Source of the DNA: an uncultured Clostridia bacterium
GTDB lineage: Bacteria; Bacillota; Clostridia; Christensenellales; UBA3700
Assembly: GCA_948471525.1 (NCBI GenBank)
Contig: CAOKSY010000002.1
Span: 194,289 to 258,288 of the forward strand
Direction: 5' to 3'
DNA: 64,000 nt
Shown here: one piece after another, positions 52,710 to 61,213 of the stretch
How the letters are laid out: every line of letters starts with the position of its first letter
Numbering within the stretch: the stretch's first letter is position 1
The notes under the pieces: model-generated
What the model saw: only the letters and a program-made list of their open reading frames with translations
Database searches by the model: none
What the model was told of the DNA's origin: nothing
Translations under genes and position numbers: made by a program

Positions 52710-53657
52710 TTAATTCTTTACGCCTCTCAATTTGTCCAACACGTTCTGAAAATAATTAGGCAAAGGAGCTTCGAATATCATCTCTTCTCCGCTTACGGGA
52801 TGAGTAAGGATCAACTTGTGCGCATGCAACAGTTGACCGTCAAGCCCGAAAGCATTGCTTCCTCCGTATGAATTATCGCCGACGACCGAGTGTCCTATAT
52901 GCTTACTGTGCACCCTGATCTGATGCGTCCTGCCCGTCTTAAGTTCATACTCCATAAGCGTGTACTTAGAAAAACGTTCCAATACCTTGTAACAGGTTAT
53001 GGCAACGCGTCCGCCGTTGCGGGAAACCGCCATAAGTTTCCTGTCTTTCTGCGATCTATCGATAAACGTCTCAATTACGCCTTCGTCTTTTGCCACAACT
53101 CCGTCTACGAGCGCATAATAATATCTTTTAGCGGATTTTGATGCGATCTGCTCCTGAAGATTTATGTGAGCGGCGTCATTTTTTGCAATCACCAAAAGTC
53201 CCGAAGTATCTTTATCCAGTCGGTGAACTATTCCCGGTCGAACTACTCCGTTTATCGAACTGAGCGATTTGAGATGAAACAAAAGCGCGTTGACTAAAGT
53301 GCCGTCGTACGATCCCGCGGCGGGATGAACCACCATACCTTGCGCTTTATTGACGACGGCAATATCGTCATCCTCATAGACTATATCTATCGGCAAATCC
53401 TGCGCGGTAAGATTCAACTGCCTTACCTCTTCGGGATAGACTTCGATCACGTCTCCCGTACGCAATGTATATCCCGCCTTTCTGACGGTCGAATTGATAT
53501 GTATTTTTCCTCTTTCCAATAGGCCTTTTATATGAGAACGGCTGTCGCTCGTCTTGGCGTTGAGATACACGTCGACGCGCTGACCGCAATCCGCGTTTTC
53601 GACAACGTATTTTATCGGCTCTTCCTGCCCGTCAAGTGTCAAAATCTCTTCGATCAT
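52710..53657 (-). CDS. RluD-family rRNA pseudouridine synthase
   Basis: 315 residues. S4 RNA-binding domain (about 20-80, GQRVDVYLNAKTSDSRSHIK), then the synthase domain with catalytic aspartate in VHRLDKDTSGLLVIAKN, and YELKTGRTHQIRVHSKHIGH. Targets of RluC/D paralogs cannot be told from sequence alone. Start overlaps the lspA stop (ATGA). This lspA-rluD pairing is common in Firmicutes. Confidence 0.95.
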   Translation of the reverse strand: MIEEILTLDGQEEPIKYVVENADCGQRVDVYLNAKTSDSRSHIKGLLERGKIHINSTVRKAGYTLRTGDVIEVYPEEVRQLNLTAQDLPIDIVYEDDDIAVVNKAQGMVVHPAAGSYDGTLVNALLFHLKSLSSINGVVRPGIVHRLDKDTSGLLVIAKNDAAHINLQEQIASKSAKRYYYALVDGVVAKDEGVIETFIDRSQKDRKLMAVSRNGGRVAITCYKVLERFSKYTLMEYELKTGRTHQIRVHSKHIGHSVVGDNSYGGSNAFGLDGQLLHAHKLILTHPVSGEEMIFEAPLPNYFQNVLDKLRGVKN

Positions 53658-54358
53658 ACGTCTTTTCCGTCGGAATCGGAAGATTTTTCTTGGATATGAA
53701 ACGAATTATCTCCGTCGCTTACATTACCGTCACCTGCTTCAACTTCAGCGCATTCCGCCTGTACTTTTGCATTACTATCGTCGATAACTTCCGTTTTCTT
53801 GGGTTTAAAAAATCCGATATCCCCCTCTTTGTAATCAAAGACGATATAGCCTACAAGCAGAAAAACTCCCAATACCAAATAGATATCTGCGATATTGCCT
53901 ATACCAAACGAAGAATCGAACAGCTTGTCAAACAAGTCGTCCAAAAATAAATACTGTATAAAATCTCTGACCTTTCCGTCACAGAAAATTCTGTCGTACA
54001 GATTTCCGACTCCGCCTGTCAAAATCAAAAGAAGCGACCATCTAAACAATACCGACGTCCTTGGCTTTTTGAGCAAGTTGAAAATCATAAGCGCCGCCAT
54101 GGCAAGCGTCAATATGGAAGTAAGTGCGATCAAAAATCCCGTCTTACCCGAAAAAGCAGAAAACGACGCGCCGTCGTTGAGGCACGGATATATCGCAAAG
54201 AGCCTGTCCACGATAACGTATTGCCTGTAAGTTTGCAGCCCGAGCCTGTTCATCACCAAATCTTTGGAGATGAGATCGCCGAGCAAAAGCGCCGCAAACA
54301 ATAGCAGTTCTATCAATACTCTCTTTATTATAATTTTTTTATCTTCCTGTCCGATCAT
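53654..54358 (-). CDS. lspA: Lipoprotein signal peptidase II with acidic C-terminal tail
   Basis: Membrane aspartyl peptidase that removes lipoprotein signal peptides. 234 residues against the usual about 160. Four helices; NDGASFSAFSGKT (about 61-73), GGVGNLYDRI with VRDFIQYLF (catalytic aspartate) and NIADIYLVLG (second aspartate). The extra about 60 residues from about 173 are hydrophilic and acidic (KKTEVIDDSNAKVQAECAEV). They are probably cytoplasmic and disordered. Cotranslated with the downstream pseudouridine synthase. Confidence 0.93.
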   Translation of the reverse strand: MIGQEDKKIIIKRVLIELLLFAALLLGDLISKDLVMNRLGLQTYRQYVIVDRLFAIYPCLNDGASFSAFSGKTGFLIALTSILTLAMAALMIFNLLKKPRTSVLFRWSLLLILTGGVGNLYDRIFCDGKVRDFIQYLFLDDLFDKLFDSSFGIGNIADIYLVLGVFLLVGYIVFDYKEGDIGFFKPKKTEVIDDSNAKVQAECAEVEAGDGNVSDGDNSFHIQEKSSDSDGKDV

Positions 54359-54410
54359 TTCTCTGTGTTACCGTTCGATAAAGGCATTTTATCGCCTCAT
54401 ATCGCAAAAA

Positions 54411-55112
54411 TCAATATCTATTCTTCAACGAACTCGGTCCTTGTATTGATACTCCTCCGGGAGTAAACAAGAACATATTATCAGCTATTCTCTGTTCGCA
54501 TCCGCCCAACGCATATATCGCGCCGTTTAGAAAATCAAGTATACGCTGAGCGTACTTTTCATTGATTTTGTTAAACTCTACTATAATCGCCTGCCTATTG
54601 CGCAAATTGTCTATAATATCCTGAACTTCAGAAAGCGTCTTGGGAGTCACTATAAGAATATTCTGCATATCGCCTTGCGTATACACTTGCTGTTTTTTGT
54701 TTTTGAAAGAAAACAACCCTCGTTTCTTTTGCTGTTGAATCTCCTGCGGAGGCATCATCCTTGCATCGCAATCAAATCCGTTATCCATTGGATAATATTG
54801 ATTTTGATAAGATTGTACTCCGTATTGAGGCGCTTGCGGCTGGGGCGCAGGCTGATAGGGAGACTGAGCCTGATCATAGCCGGGAACAGCCTGCCTATTA
54901 TAGGGATTCTGAGGCTGATATCCGCCTTGGGAGTAAGGCTGACCGTAAGGTCCGTCCTGCGGATAAGGAGCTTTGGCTTGTTCGGAAAATTCGCCGCCTG
55001 TGTTGATATTTTGATAATCACTGCGCGAAAAATTGAACTTCCGACGGGGAGAATACCCCCTGTCGTTGTTAAAAACTTCTCTTTCTTCGTTGTTGTAATC
55101 TCTTCTGTCCAT
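54411..55112 (-). CDS. sepF: Cell division protein SepF with long disordered N-terminal linker
   Basis: 233 residues (usual about 150). The conserved SepF core is at the C-terminus (about 145-225): ILIVTPKTLSEVQDIIDNLR, AIIVEFNKINEKYAQRILDF, LNGAIYALGG, FLFTPGGVSI. Anchors FtsZ to the membrane. The first about 140 residues are low-complexity, rich in Y, P, Q and G, and lack the typical amphipathic start helix. GAGGTAG start. Two bases after yggS; the yggS-sepF pair is conserved in Firmicutes. Confidence 0.9.
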   Translation of the reverse strand: MDRRDYNNEEREVFNNDRGYSPRRKFNFSRSDYQNINTGGEFSEQAKAPYPQDGPYGQPYSQGGYQPQNPYNRQAVPGYDQAQSPYQPAPQPQAPQYGVQSYQNQYYPMDNGFDCDARMMPPQEIQQQKKRGLFSFKNKKQQVYTQGDMQNILIVTPKTLSEVQDIIDNLRNRQAIIVEFNKINEKYAQRILDFLNGAIYALGGCEQRIADNMFLFTPGGVSIQGPSSLKNRY

Positions 55113-55114
55113 AT

Positions 55115-55834
55115 CTACCTCTGCGCCGTAATCGCCGCGTAATTTCTCTCACCGAAAATTATCCTGCCCAACCGTACTGCGGTCGCGCCGCCATACTCTA
55201 TCGCCATCTCATAGTCGCCGGACATTCCGCACGAACAAACATCTATTTTATGCCTCGAAGAAGCGCGTTTTTTTACTTCCTCAAACAGCTGTTTAAAGTC
55301 TTTATACAGTGACTTTAATTGCTCTCTATCCTGCAAATTCGGCATTACAGTCATAATACCGCGAAGTCGAATAGCCGCTTTTTTCTCAACATAATCGATA
55401 AAATCGAATAATTTATCCTTTTCTACCCCGCCTTTGGACAGTTCTCCGCCCATATTTATCTCTACAAGGCAATCGCAGGTGATTTTATGCTTTTCGGCCT
55501 GCCTGTCGATCTCGTCCGCAAGACTTTCTCTATCCAAAGAATGTATCAAACACACTTTATCTATAATATACTTGACTTTATTCGTTTGAAGCTGTCCTAT
55601 CATATGCCAGTTCAAACGCTTACCGGAGTCGTATTTATCCACAATCTCCTGTACGCGGTTTTCGCCGACGTCGCTCAAAAGTTCTTTTTCCTGCAAATAC
55701 GCTATCAATTCGGACGATTGCGTTTTTGTCGCGCCTATCAGCGTAACTTCGTCGTGTCTACCCGCTCTTTCTTTAGCATTTTCAATTTTTTTCAAACATT
55801 CTGCGATTTTTCTGTCAATTTCTTCAAATTGCAT
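55115..55834 (-). CDS. YggS-family PLP-binding protein (PLPBP)
   Basis: 239 residues from the ATG at 55834, preceded by CGGAG; a start 6 codons earlier is possible. Pyridoxal phosphate homeostasis protein with alanine racemase-like barrel but no known enzymatic activity. PLP lysine in TLIGATKTQSSE, then IGENRVQEI-type segment VGENRVQEIVDKYD, WHMIGQLQTNKVKYI, and CSCGMSGDYEMAIEYGGA. Confidence 0.95.
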   Translation of the reverse strand: MQFEEIDRKIAECLKKIENAKERAGRHDEVTLIGATKTQSSELIAYLQEKELLSDVGENRVQEIVDKYDSGKRLNWHMIGQLQTNKVKYIIDKVCLIHSLDRESLADEIDRQAEKHKITCDCLVEINMGGELSKGGVEKDKLFDFIDYVEKKAAIRLRGIMTVMPNLQDREQLKSLYKDFKQLFEEVKKRASSRHKIDVCSCGMSGDYEMAIEYGGATAVRLGRIIFGERNYAAITAQR

Positions 55835-56392
55835 ACGCGCTCCGATAATCATATAACGTAAATTTGGATATTAGAAGTATAACATATTTTATAATAAAAG
55901 TAAATAATAAATACCGTCTACACAAAAAATTACAAGAAACACTAAAATCAGTCTCACAAAAGAATTTTTAAACCGTTCAAACCAAAACCGTTTTATCCAT
56001 ATAATTTGTCAACGAATTTAGACATTCTCTTAATATAGCGCATGTCGATTGCGTAATAAATAAAATCTCCTTAATATCTCATCAAATATATAAGTCAAAA
56101 CGGCTATTAGGTCTTATTAATACAAGGTATAAATTTCTCTTGAACGCCAAAAAATAAAATCGGCGCAAGATATTCTTCTCACGCCATCGTGACGGTGTTT
56201 ATGCGATCGCGCTGTATATACGAACGCATATTTCCGTTAAAATCCCTGCGCGTTAATACGCGTTGTTAGAAACTCTATCCTCATCGTTTCATCTTTGCAA
56301 TATTATATCTATATATTATATATACCCCGCTTTAATTATGTTAATCGCGATAATTTGTAAGTATATAGAATAATTACGGCAATTTAGAATAC
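55835..56392. other. AT-rich gene-free stretch
   Basis: About 550 bases with no credible frame or known RNA motif. It contains a small palindrome GCGTTAATACGC near 56250. Nothing else recognised. Confidence 0.4.
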
Positions 56393-57055
56393 TTATTCTA
56401 CTTCTGCGCTGGCAATTTCGCCGCTTATAAGATCTTCTTTTTCTCCAAGCGTTATCTTACTCACAGACACTTCGTACGCCACCCTTTCCTGTACGTTGTC
56501 CCCGCCGAGATTCTTTACGTACGTCCTGCTTTGTATCCTGCCAACTACGCTTAGTTTTTCGCCGACTTTCATATTTTGAACGAATCTAGCGTTTCTGCCC
56601 CACATTATACAAGGTATGTAATCCGACTTGTTATAAGCCCTGTTTACCGCGATAAGCACGTCGCATATCTCCCTCTTAAACGGCGTCGTGCGATATATCG
56701 GAGGCTTGCATATAAAACCCGTTATCTCTATAATATTAGGACTCTGATCATCCTCTAACGGAAGCATATCTCTGACAAATGCGCTGAGTATCAATTTAGA
56801 TTTTTCGCCCTCAAGCTTATTATAACTTCTAAACTGCCCTACCACATTAATCCTATCGCCGACCTTGACAGAATGTCTTGCCAGAAGTCTTTCGGATATA
56901 GTGATTGGTATATTATCCGTCTGTTCCGATAAGCGCGGAACGGAAAGAACCGTCTCGTAAAAGCCTTCGCCAAAGACCTCGTGCGAATAAATCGGCTTTT
57001 TAACGACCGTGCCGATCAACTGCAACTTGTTGTTGTTCATCTGTTCGTAGTTCAT
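56393..57055 (-). CDS. Single-stranded DNA-binding-like protein with two OB folds
   Basis: 220 residues from the ATG at 57055, which has a perfect GGAGG. Two OB-fold units in tandem: first about 10-105 (LQLIGTVVKKPIYSHEVFGE, VGDRINVVGQFRSYNKL), second about 110-205 (NIIEITGFICKPPIYRTTPF, VGEKLSVVGRIQSRTYVK, YEVSVSKITLG). Similar double-OB SSB-like proteins occur in Clostridia. It lacks the acidic DDDIPF-type tail of classical SSB. Lies directly upstream of no replication gene; partner unknown. Confidence 0.8.
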   Translation of the reverse strand: MNYEQMNNNKLQLIGTVVKKPIYSHEVFGEGFYETVLSVPRLSEQTDNIPITISERLLARHSVKVGDRINVVGQFRSYNKLEGEKSKLILSAFVRDMLPLEDDQSPNIIEITGFICKPPIYRTTPFKREICDVLIAVNRAYNKSDYIPCIMWGRNARFVQNMKVGEKLSVVGRIQSRTYVKNLGGDNVQERVAYEVSVSKITLGEKEDLISGEIASAEVE

Positions 57056-57078
57056 ATTAACCTCCAAACTGCGTAAAT

Positions 57079-57843
57079 TTATTGATTTTTGTGTTGTATC
57101 CCATTGCTATCCACGGTAAAATTCTCTGTATAGACCAATTCCGATAAATTTACCATTTTATAGCCTTGATTTTTTAAGTTGGCGATCACCAAGGGCAAAG
57201 CCTCGAGTATATTGTCGCTGTTGTTGTGAAAAAGTATTATCGAGCCGCTTTTTACTCCCGTAGATACTCGAGAGACTATCTCGGTAGCGCTCAACCCCTT
57301 CCAATCCAACGAATCCACCGTCCACTGTACTCCCACCATATTCTTCTCTTCGACCACTTCCAACAACGTGTTATTGTAATCTCCGAAAGGCGGACGGAAG
57401 TATTTCGTCTCTTTTCCTGTCAATTCCCTGACGTTGTCCGTCACATAGTCGAGTTCTTCAGCGATTTTTTCTCTGCTCAAAGTACTCATATTGAGGTGCT
57501 TATTGCTATGATTACCGATATCACAGCCGCTTTCGGCTATTTTTTTGACCATTTCTGGATATTTATCTATCCAAAAACCTACCAAGAAAAACGTTCCGCC
57601 GACTCCGTGCTTTTCAAGCGTGTCGAGAATCCCCTGCGTCTTATCCGCGCCCCACGCCGCGTCAAAAGTAAGCGCGACTGTCTTTTCCTGCGTATCGACG
57701 CCGTATACGGGCACTTTTCTGAGACTCTGATTGTTGAACACCGCAGTCACATCTCGACTTGCCATTCCCGCCGAACAGACGGCTATCAGCAAAATTACGG
57801 CGATCGCAGTCAGTATGCTTTTCTTCTTGATCAGATAAATCAT
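57079..57843 (-). CDS. Polysaccharide deacetylase, PdaB-like (CE4)
   Basis: 254 residues. Signal anchor (about 7-28), then a NodB/CE4 domain: VALTFDAAWGADKTQGILD (motif 1, the TFDAAW form resembles sporulation deacetylase PdaB with one of the two metal aspartates replaced by alanine), IGNHSNKHLNMS (motif 2, metal histidines), YFRPPFGDYN (motif 3), IILFHNNS (late histidine). It probably acts outside the membrane on peptidoglycan or cortex. AGAGGTG start. A 10-bp-phased TGTCGA array lies upstream. Confidence 0.9.
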   Translation of the reverse strand: MIYLIKKKSILTAIAVILLIAVCSAGMASRDVTAVFNNQSLRKVPVYGVDTQEKTVALTFDAAWGADKTQGILDTLEKHGVGGTFFLVGFWIDKYPEMVKKIAESGCDIGNHSNKHLNMSTLSREKIAEELDYVTDNVRELTGKETKYFRPPFGDYNNTLLEVVEEKNMVGVQWTVDSLDWKGLSATEIVSRVSTGVKSGSIILFHNNSDNILEALPLVIANLKNQGYKMVNLSELVYTENFTVDSNGIQHKNQ

Positions 57844-57884
57844 CTTTCACCTCTTGATAATATCATTAATTGATAAAGGAATAT

Positions 57885-57930
57885 TATCGACTTTTGTCGA
57901 TTTGTGTCGACTTTTATATTGATATGTCGA
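57885..57930. promoter_or_regulatory. 10-bp-phased TGTCGA array, candidate Spo0A sites
   Basis: TATCGA (57885), TGTCGA (57895), TGTCGA (57905) and TGTCGA (57925) lie on one face of the helix, at 10, 10 and 20 base steps. Spo0A boxes (TGTCGAA) bind in tandem with 10-base periodicity, so this may be a Spo0A-binding region, 42-87 bases before the PdaB-like ATG. Confidence 0.45.
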
Positions 57931-58137
57931 TTTTGAAATCGCCTATTCCTATTCAATAAATTGTATTATGTAAATCGTACGATTATTACATAAAGTTGAG
58001 CAAAGGACTTATAATCGACTATATTTCTTATCGCGCAAATAGCCTTGCCAAAAGCGACTGCTGTTTGCGAAAAACAGCGGCTTTAGCCGATGTTATACTT
58101 ATTTTGTCGCCGCGCAACATATTTTATTGATTACGTC

Positions 58138-58166
58138 TTGACTTTTGCAGTATAATGCCATATAAT
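58138..58166 (+). promoter_or_regulatory. Promoter of SRP RNA
   Basis: TTGACT (58138-58143), 17-base spacer, TATAAT (58161-58166). A second TATAAT at 58151-58156 is too close to the -35 to be used with it. Predicted start near 58172. Confidence 0.75.
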
Positions 58167-58170
58167 TATA

Positions 58171-58441
58171 GTGCTGTGCTAGGTGGGGAGCTTGCGGTGC
58201 CCTGAACCTGCAATCCGCAACAGCAGGACTGAAGGCTGGTCGCGGTTTTGGCTATGTGAGGTCTGCCTCGGATAAGTGATGTCGATATCAAGGTCTTGTG
58301 CAATCATTCCCTGTGAACCATGTCAGGACTTGACCGTAGCAGCATTAAGCAGATCGTTTGATGTGCCATAAGGTAGCTTTGAAGGAGTTAACTGTTCGTG
58401 TTACGCTTGGGTAGCCACTATCAATATCAGATGCACAGTTT
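58171..58441 (+). ncRNA. ffs: Signal recognition particle RNA, large bacterial type
   Basis: About 270 bases with the Alu-domain 5' signature GTGCTAGGTGGGGAGC and GCGGTGCCCTGAACCTGCAA, typical of Firmicutes 6S-like SRP RNA. The conserved S-domain ACCATGTCAGG ... AGCAGCATTAAG follows, and a 3' GATGCACAG that pairs with the 5' end. The apical loop reads ACT-TGAC-CGT, a URRC-type tetraloop (TGAC) but with an unpaired U-C closing position. Ends set from the promoter and terminator, so approximate. Confidence 0.95.
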
Positions 58442-58453
58442 TTTGTCAAAAAC

Positions 58454-58476
58454 GCCACTACAAAAGTGGCTTTTTT
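58454..58476 (+). terminator. Terminator after SRP RNA
   Basis: Stem GCCACT/AGTGGC with a 5-base loop and six T. Confidence 0.9.
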
Positions 58477-58495
58477 GTTGAAAATAAGGAGATCT

Positions 58496-59338
58496 ATGAA
58501 TCAAGACAAAAGAATAGCGTTGCTTATAGACGCGGAAAACGTTTCAAACAAATACAAAAAAACAATTATGAACGAACTCGCAAAGTACGGAACCACCACT
58601 TATCGACGCATATACGGAGATTTTACTTCGGGAACGATCAGTTGGACAAGCGACGACATGCTCAAAAATTCGCTTACCCCGATACAGCAGTACTCAAACA
58701 CCTCTCAAAAAAACAAAAACGCCGGCAAGAACTCTTCCGATATAACTCTCGTCATCGACGCAATGGATATACTTTATTCGGGCAACGTAGACGGATTTTG
58801 TATAGTATCGTCGGACAGCGATTTCACCAAGTTGGCGTCAAGATTGCGCGAAGCAGGTAAACTCGTCATAGGTATGGGAGAGGAAAAAACTCCCCTTGCC
58901 TTCAGAAAATCTTGCGAAAAATTTATACTTTTGGACGTACTTACTAAAGAAAACGACAAAAAGGCGTTGAAAACAACGGATAAAGCTGACAAAGCGAAAA
59001 AGCAAACTCAAAAGAATAAAACTTCCGAGCCTGCGGCAAAAGAAAAACCCGATATCGCTCAGACAGAAGAAACCGCGCACGAAGCTCCTGCAGTTATGCC
59101 GTGGGAAAATATCGCAGCTCTGATAAAGACGGAAATACTTCCCGAACTCGCAGACGAAGACGGTTGGGCGGGACTTGCCGATATAGGCAACCGTCTGTAC
59201 AAACTCTACAGCGATTTCGACAGCAGAAACTACGGATATTCAAAACTCAGCAACTTATTTAAATCCAACGACGAATTCGAGGTTAAAAGCCAAAAACAAG
59301 GCTCGATCGTCAATTATCTCATCCGAGAAAAAGAGTAA
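58496..59338 (+). CDS. NYN-domain protein with C-terminal OST-HTH/LOTUS-like domain
   Basis: 280 residues from the ATG at 58496 (good AAGGAG). N-terminal NYN (PIN-like, LabA/DUF88) nuclease domain: RIALLIDAENVSNKYKK (D and N active-site acid region, about 6-22), DITLVIDAMDILYSGNVDG and FCIVSSDSDFTKLASRLR. A lysine-rich linker (about 155-200) leads to an OST-HTH-like domain (about 205-280, LADIGNRLYKLYSDFDSRNY, YSKLSNLFKS). The pairing suggests an RNA-directed nuclease. Function in bacteria largely unknown. Confidence 0.88.
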   Translation: MNQDKRIALLIDAENVSNKYKKTIMNELAKYGTTTYRRIYGDFTSGTISWTSDDMLKNSLTPIQQYSNTSQKNKNAGKNSSDITLVIDAMDILYSGNVDGFCIVSSDSDFTKLASRLREAGKLVIGMGEEKTPLAFRKSCEKFILLDVLTKENDKKALKTTDKADKAKKQTQKNKTSEPAAKEKPDIAQTEETAHEAPAVMPWENIAALIKTEILPELADEDGWAGLADIGNRLYKLYSDFDSRNYGYSKLSNLFKSNDEFEVKSQKQGSIVNYLIREKE

Positions 59339-59450
59339 ATTTATATATTATTATAATATTAATCGAATTAATATATTTGATTTCACTCAAAACAATCGTT
59401 CGGCATACGCGCTTATAATCATGAGTATAGTCGAGAAATTTAACCTTATA

Positions 59451-59487
59451 AAAAACGCGACGGTCATCGATACCGTCGCGTTTTTTA
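59451..59487. terminator. Bidirectional terminator between convergent genes
   Basis: Stem AAAACGCGACGGT/ACCGTCGCGTTTT with A and T runs on the two sides. Confidence 0.85.
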
Positions 59488-59498
59488 TCATACGAATT

Positions 59499-60500
59499 TC
59501 AATCGGATAGAGAGGAAATCATCTGACAGTAATTGAGCGTCATCTGCACTTTCGTATACCTTATATCACAGAGAAGATTGGGACGGCTGACACTGTCGCC
59601 GCTTAAGTTGGACAAAAGTCCGAGCGAGACATTGAGATCGTTCATAAGAAGTTTTACGGCATCACTTTTCGTATTACTCTCCGCGCTCAGTTCATCGAAT
59701 TGCATCTTTAGATTGTCGTATATCCCACCGATTTGCTCGACCGCGCGCGCCTTATCTATCTGCGCCGTAGCCAAGTTATCTCCTATTACCGCCAACTGAT
59801 TAATCACGCTGAGAGAATAGCCGCCCATTGTCTTCATCAAAGGCGAATTGCCAGAAAATACCTTGTCAAAATCTATTTCTTCGAAGGTATAGCTGATCAA
59901 TTCGCTGCCCTCATTCTTTTCGACTACGCCGTTCGCCTCGGATAAATCGTCGTATATATCTCCTATTACAATATATCTGTCGCCGTTTTTTACAATATAA
60001 CCGGCACCGCCAAGCAATCTTATTTGATCCGCATATATTCGCGCGCCCGAATAATTATCGCTGCTTTTTAACACAAGTGCATAAAAACTCGATTTCGGCA
60101 ACGCCTGCGTTCTATACAACGACGATATGCCAGCCAAAAGCGCTCCGCCCGAAGCAAAATCTCCTATCACTACTGTCAAAAGCATACACGTTATTATCGT
60201 AAGGCTCATTATCCATACTTTTCGCTTACTGTCGGCTCTGTCATAGGCTTGAGGCACAATATCTATAATTTCCTCTTCCTCTTCTTCGTCGACCTTATAA
60301 TTGGTATGCACCATGCCCGTAAGCTGAGGCACAACCTCAATCTCGACGTTTCCGCTCTGCACATATTCGCTATCGCCGCCGGCAAAATCCCGGCGCGGAT
60401 CCTCTTCGTCGGCTATCTCACTTCTCATATTTATACTCTCGCGCGAATCTGTATCCCTGTTTTTAAAATAATTTTTAAGATAATAATTACTGTAATCCAT
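59499..60500 (-). CDS. Membrane protein with SPOR-like extracytoplasmic domain
   Basis: About 333 residues from the ATG at 60500. The start is uncertain: no Shine-Dalgarno, a GTG at 60536 and an ATG at 60428 are alternatives. Acidic cytoplasmic N-terminus (EEEEEEIIDIVPQ), one membrane helix (about 97-120), then a short SPOR-like domain (FYALVLKSSDNYSGARIYAD ... GAGYIVKNGDRYIVIGDIYD, about 135-190), followed by about 130 helical residues. SPOR domains bind denuded septal glycan, so a role in division or sporulation is possible. Not assigned to a named family. Confidence 0.7.
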   Translation of the reverse strand: MDYSNYYLKNYFKNRDTDSRESINMRSEIADEEDPRRDFAGGDSEYVQSGNVEIEVVPQLTGMVHTNYKVDEEEEEEIIDIVPQAYDRADSKRKVWIMSLTIITCMLLTVVIGDFASGGALLAGISSLYRTQALPKSSFYALVLKSSDNYSGARIYADQIRLLGGAGYIVKNGDRYIVIGDIYDDLSEANGVVEKNEGSELISYTFEEIDFDKVFSGNSPLMKTMGGYSLSVINQLAVIGDNLATAQIDKARAVEQIGGIYDNLKMQFDELSAESNTKSDAVKLLMNDLNVSLGLLSNLSGDSVSRPNLLCDIRYTKVQMTLNYCQMISSLSD

Positions 60501-60588
60501 AGTATAAGTTATTCGTGCGCATAAGCGAATATGCACCGATAACCATCACAAAATAAAATTTGATTTGACAGAAAAAATGCATATAAAA

Positions 60589-60612
60589 ATGCGTCGGCAA
60601 AACCGACGCATT
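60589..60612 (-). terminator. Terminator after dCMP deaminase gene
   Basis: Stem AATGCGTCGG/CCGACGCATT with a 4-base loop and five T on the minus strand. Confidence 0.85.
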
Positions 60613-60636
60613 ATATATAAAGTATTACGCATCTTT

Positions 60637-61092
60637 TCATTGAAGATCATCGGCTTTTTCGACCAAAACTCCCGCCTGATCGAACAAACTCATAGAAAAG
60701 TCGTCGGGATAGCCGTACTTGTACACAACGCGCTTTATACCCGCATTTATTATCATTTTCGCACAGATAACGCACGGCTGATGCGTACAGTAAAGCGTCG
60801 CGCCGTCAACGGAGATCCCCAATTTTGCCGCCTGTATTATAGCATTCTGCTCCGCATGTACGGCATAGCAGAGTTCGTGTCTCGTACCCGATTCAATGCC
60901 GAGTTTTACGCGCAGACACTCGCCTTTTTCCACACAGGAAAGTATTCCCGAAGAGGCTCCGTTATACCCTGTAGTCAATATTCTCTTGTCTTTTACTATA
61001 ACGGCTCCGACCTGTCTGTCCGTCTTAAAACAGCTAGACCAACCCGCTACCGTCTCCGCCATCTGTATAAACCTTCCGTCCCATTTATTCAT
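60637..61092 (-). CDS. Deoxycytidylate deaminase family protein (ComEB-like)
   Basis: 151 residues. Zinc-dependent deamination of dCMP to dUMP. HAEQNAIIQAAKLG (zinc histidine plus proton-shuttle glutamate), and CTHQPCVICAKMIINAGIKR with the two zinc cysteines. GYNGASSGILSC near the N-terminus is typical. In other Firmicutes named ComEB when next to competence genes; none are here. GGAG start. Confidence 0.93.
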   Translation of the reverse strand: MNKWDGRFIQMAETVAGWSSCFKTDRQVGAVIVKDKRILTTGYNGASSGILSCVEKGECLRVKLGIESGTRHELCYAVHAEQNAIIQAAKLGISVDGATLYCTHQPCVICAKMIINAGIKRVVYKYGYPDDFSMSLFDQAGVLVEKADDLQ

Positions 61093-61213
61093 AAGTATCT
61101 CCGTAATTTCCTTTTATTATATATATCTTATCATACGCTGACCGTCATTTCAAGCGATATATAATTTTCCGCAAAAAATATCAAAAATATTGTTTAGAAT
61201 TTACATAAAAACA

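Noticed and set aside
58151..58156. Second TATAAT upstream of SRP RNA
   Set aside because: Only 7 bases from the -35; the hexamer at 58161 has the proper 17-base spacing.
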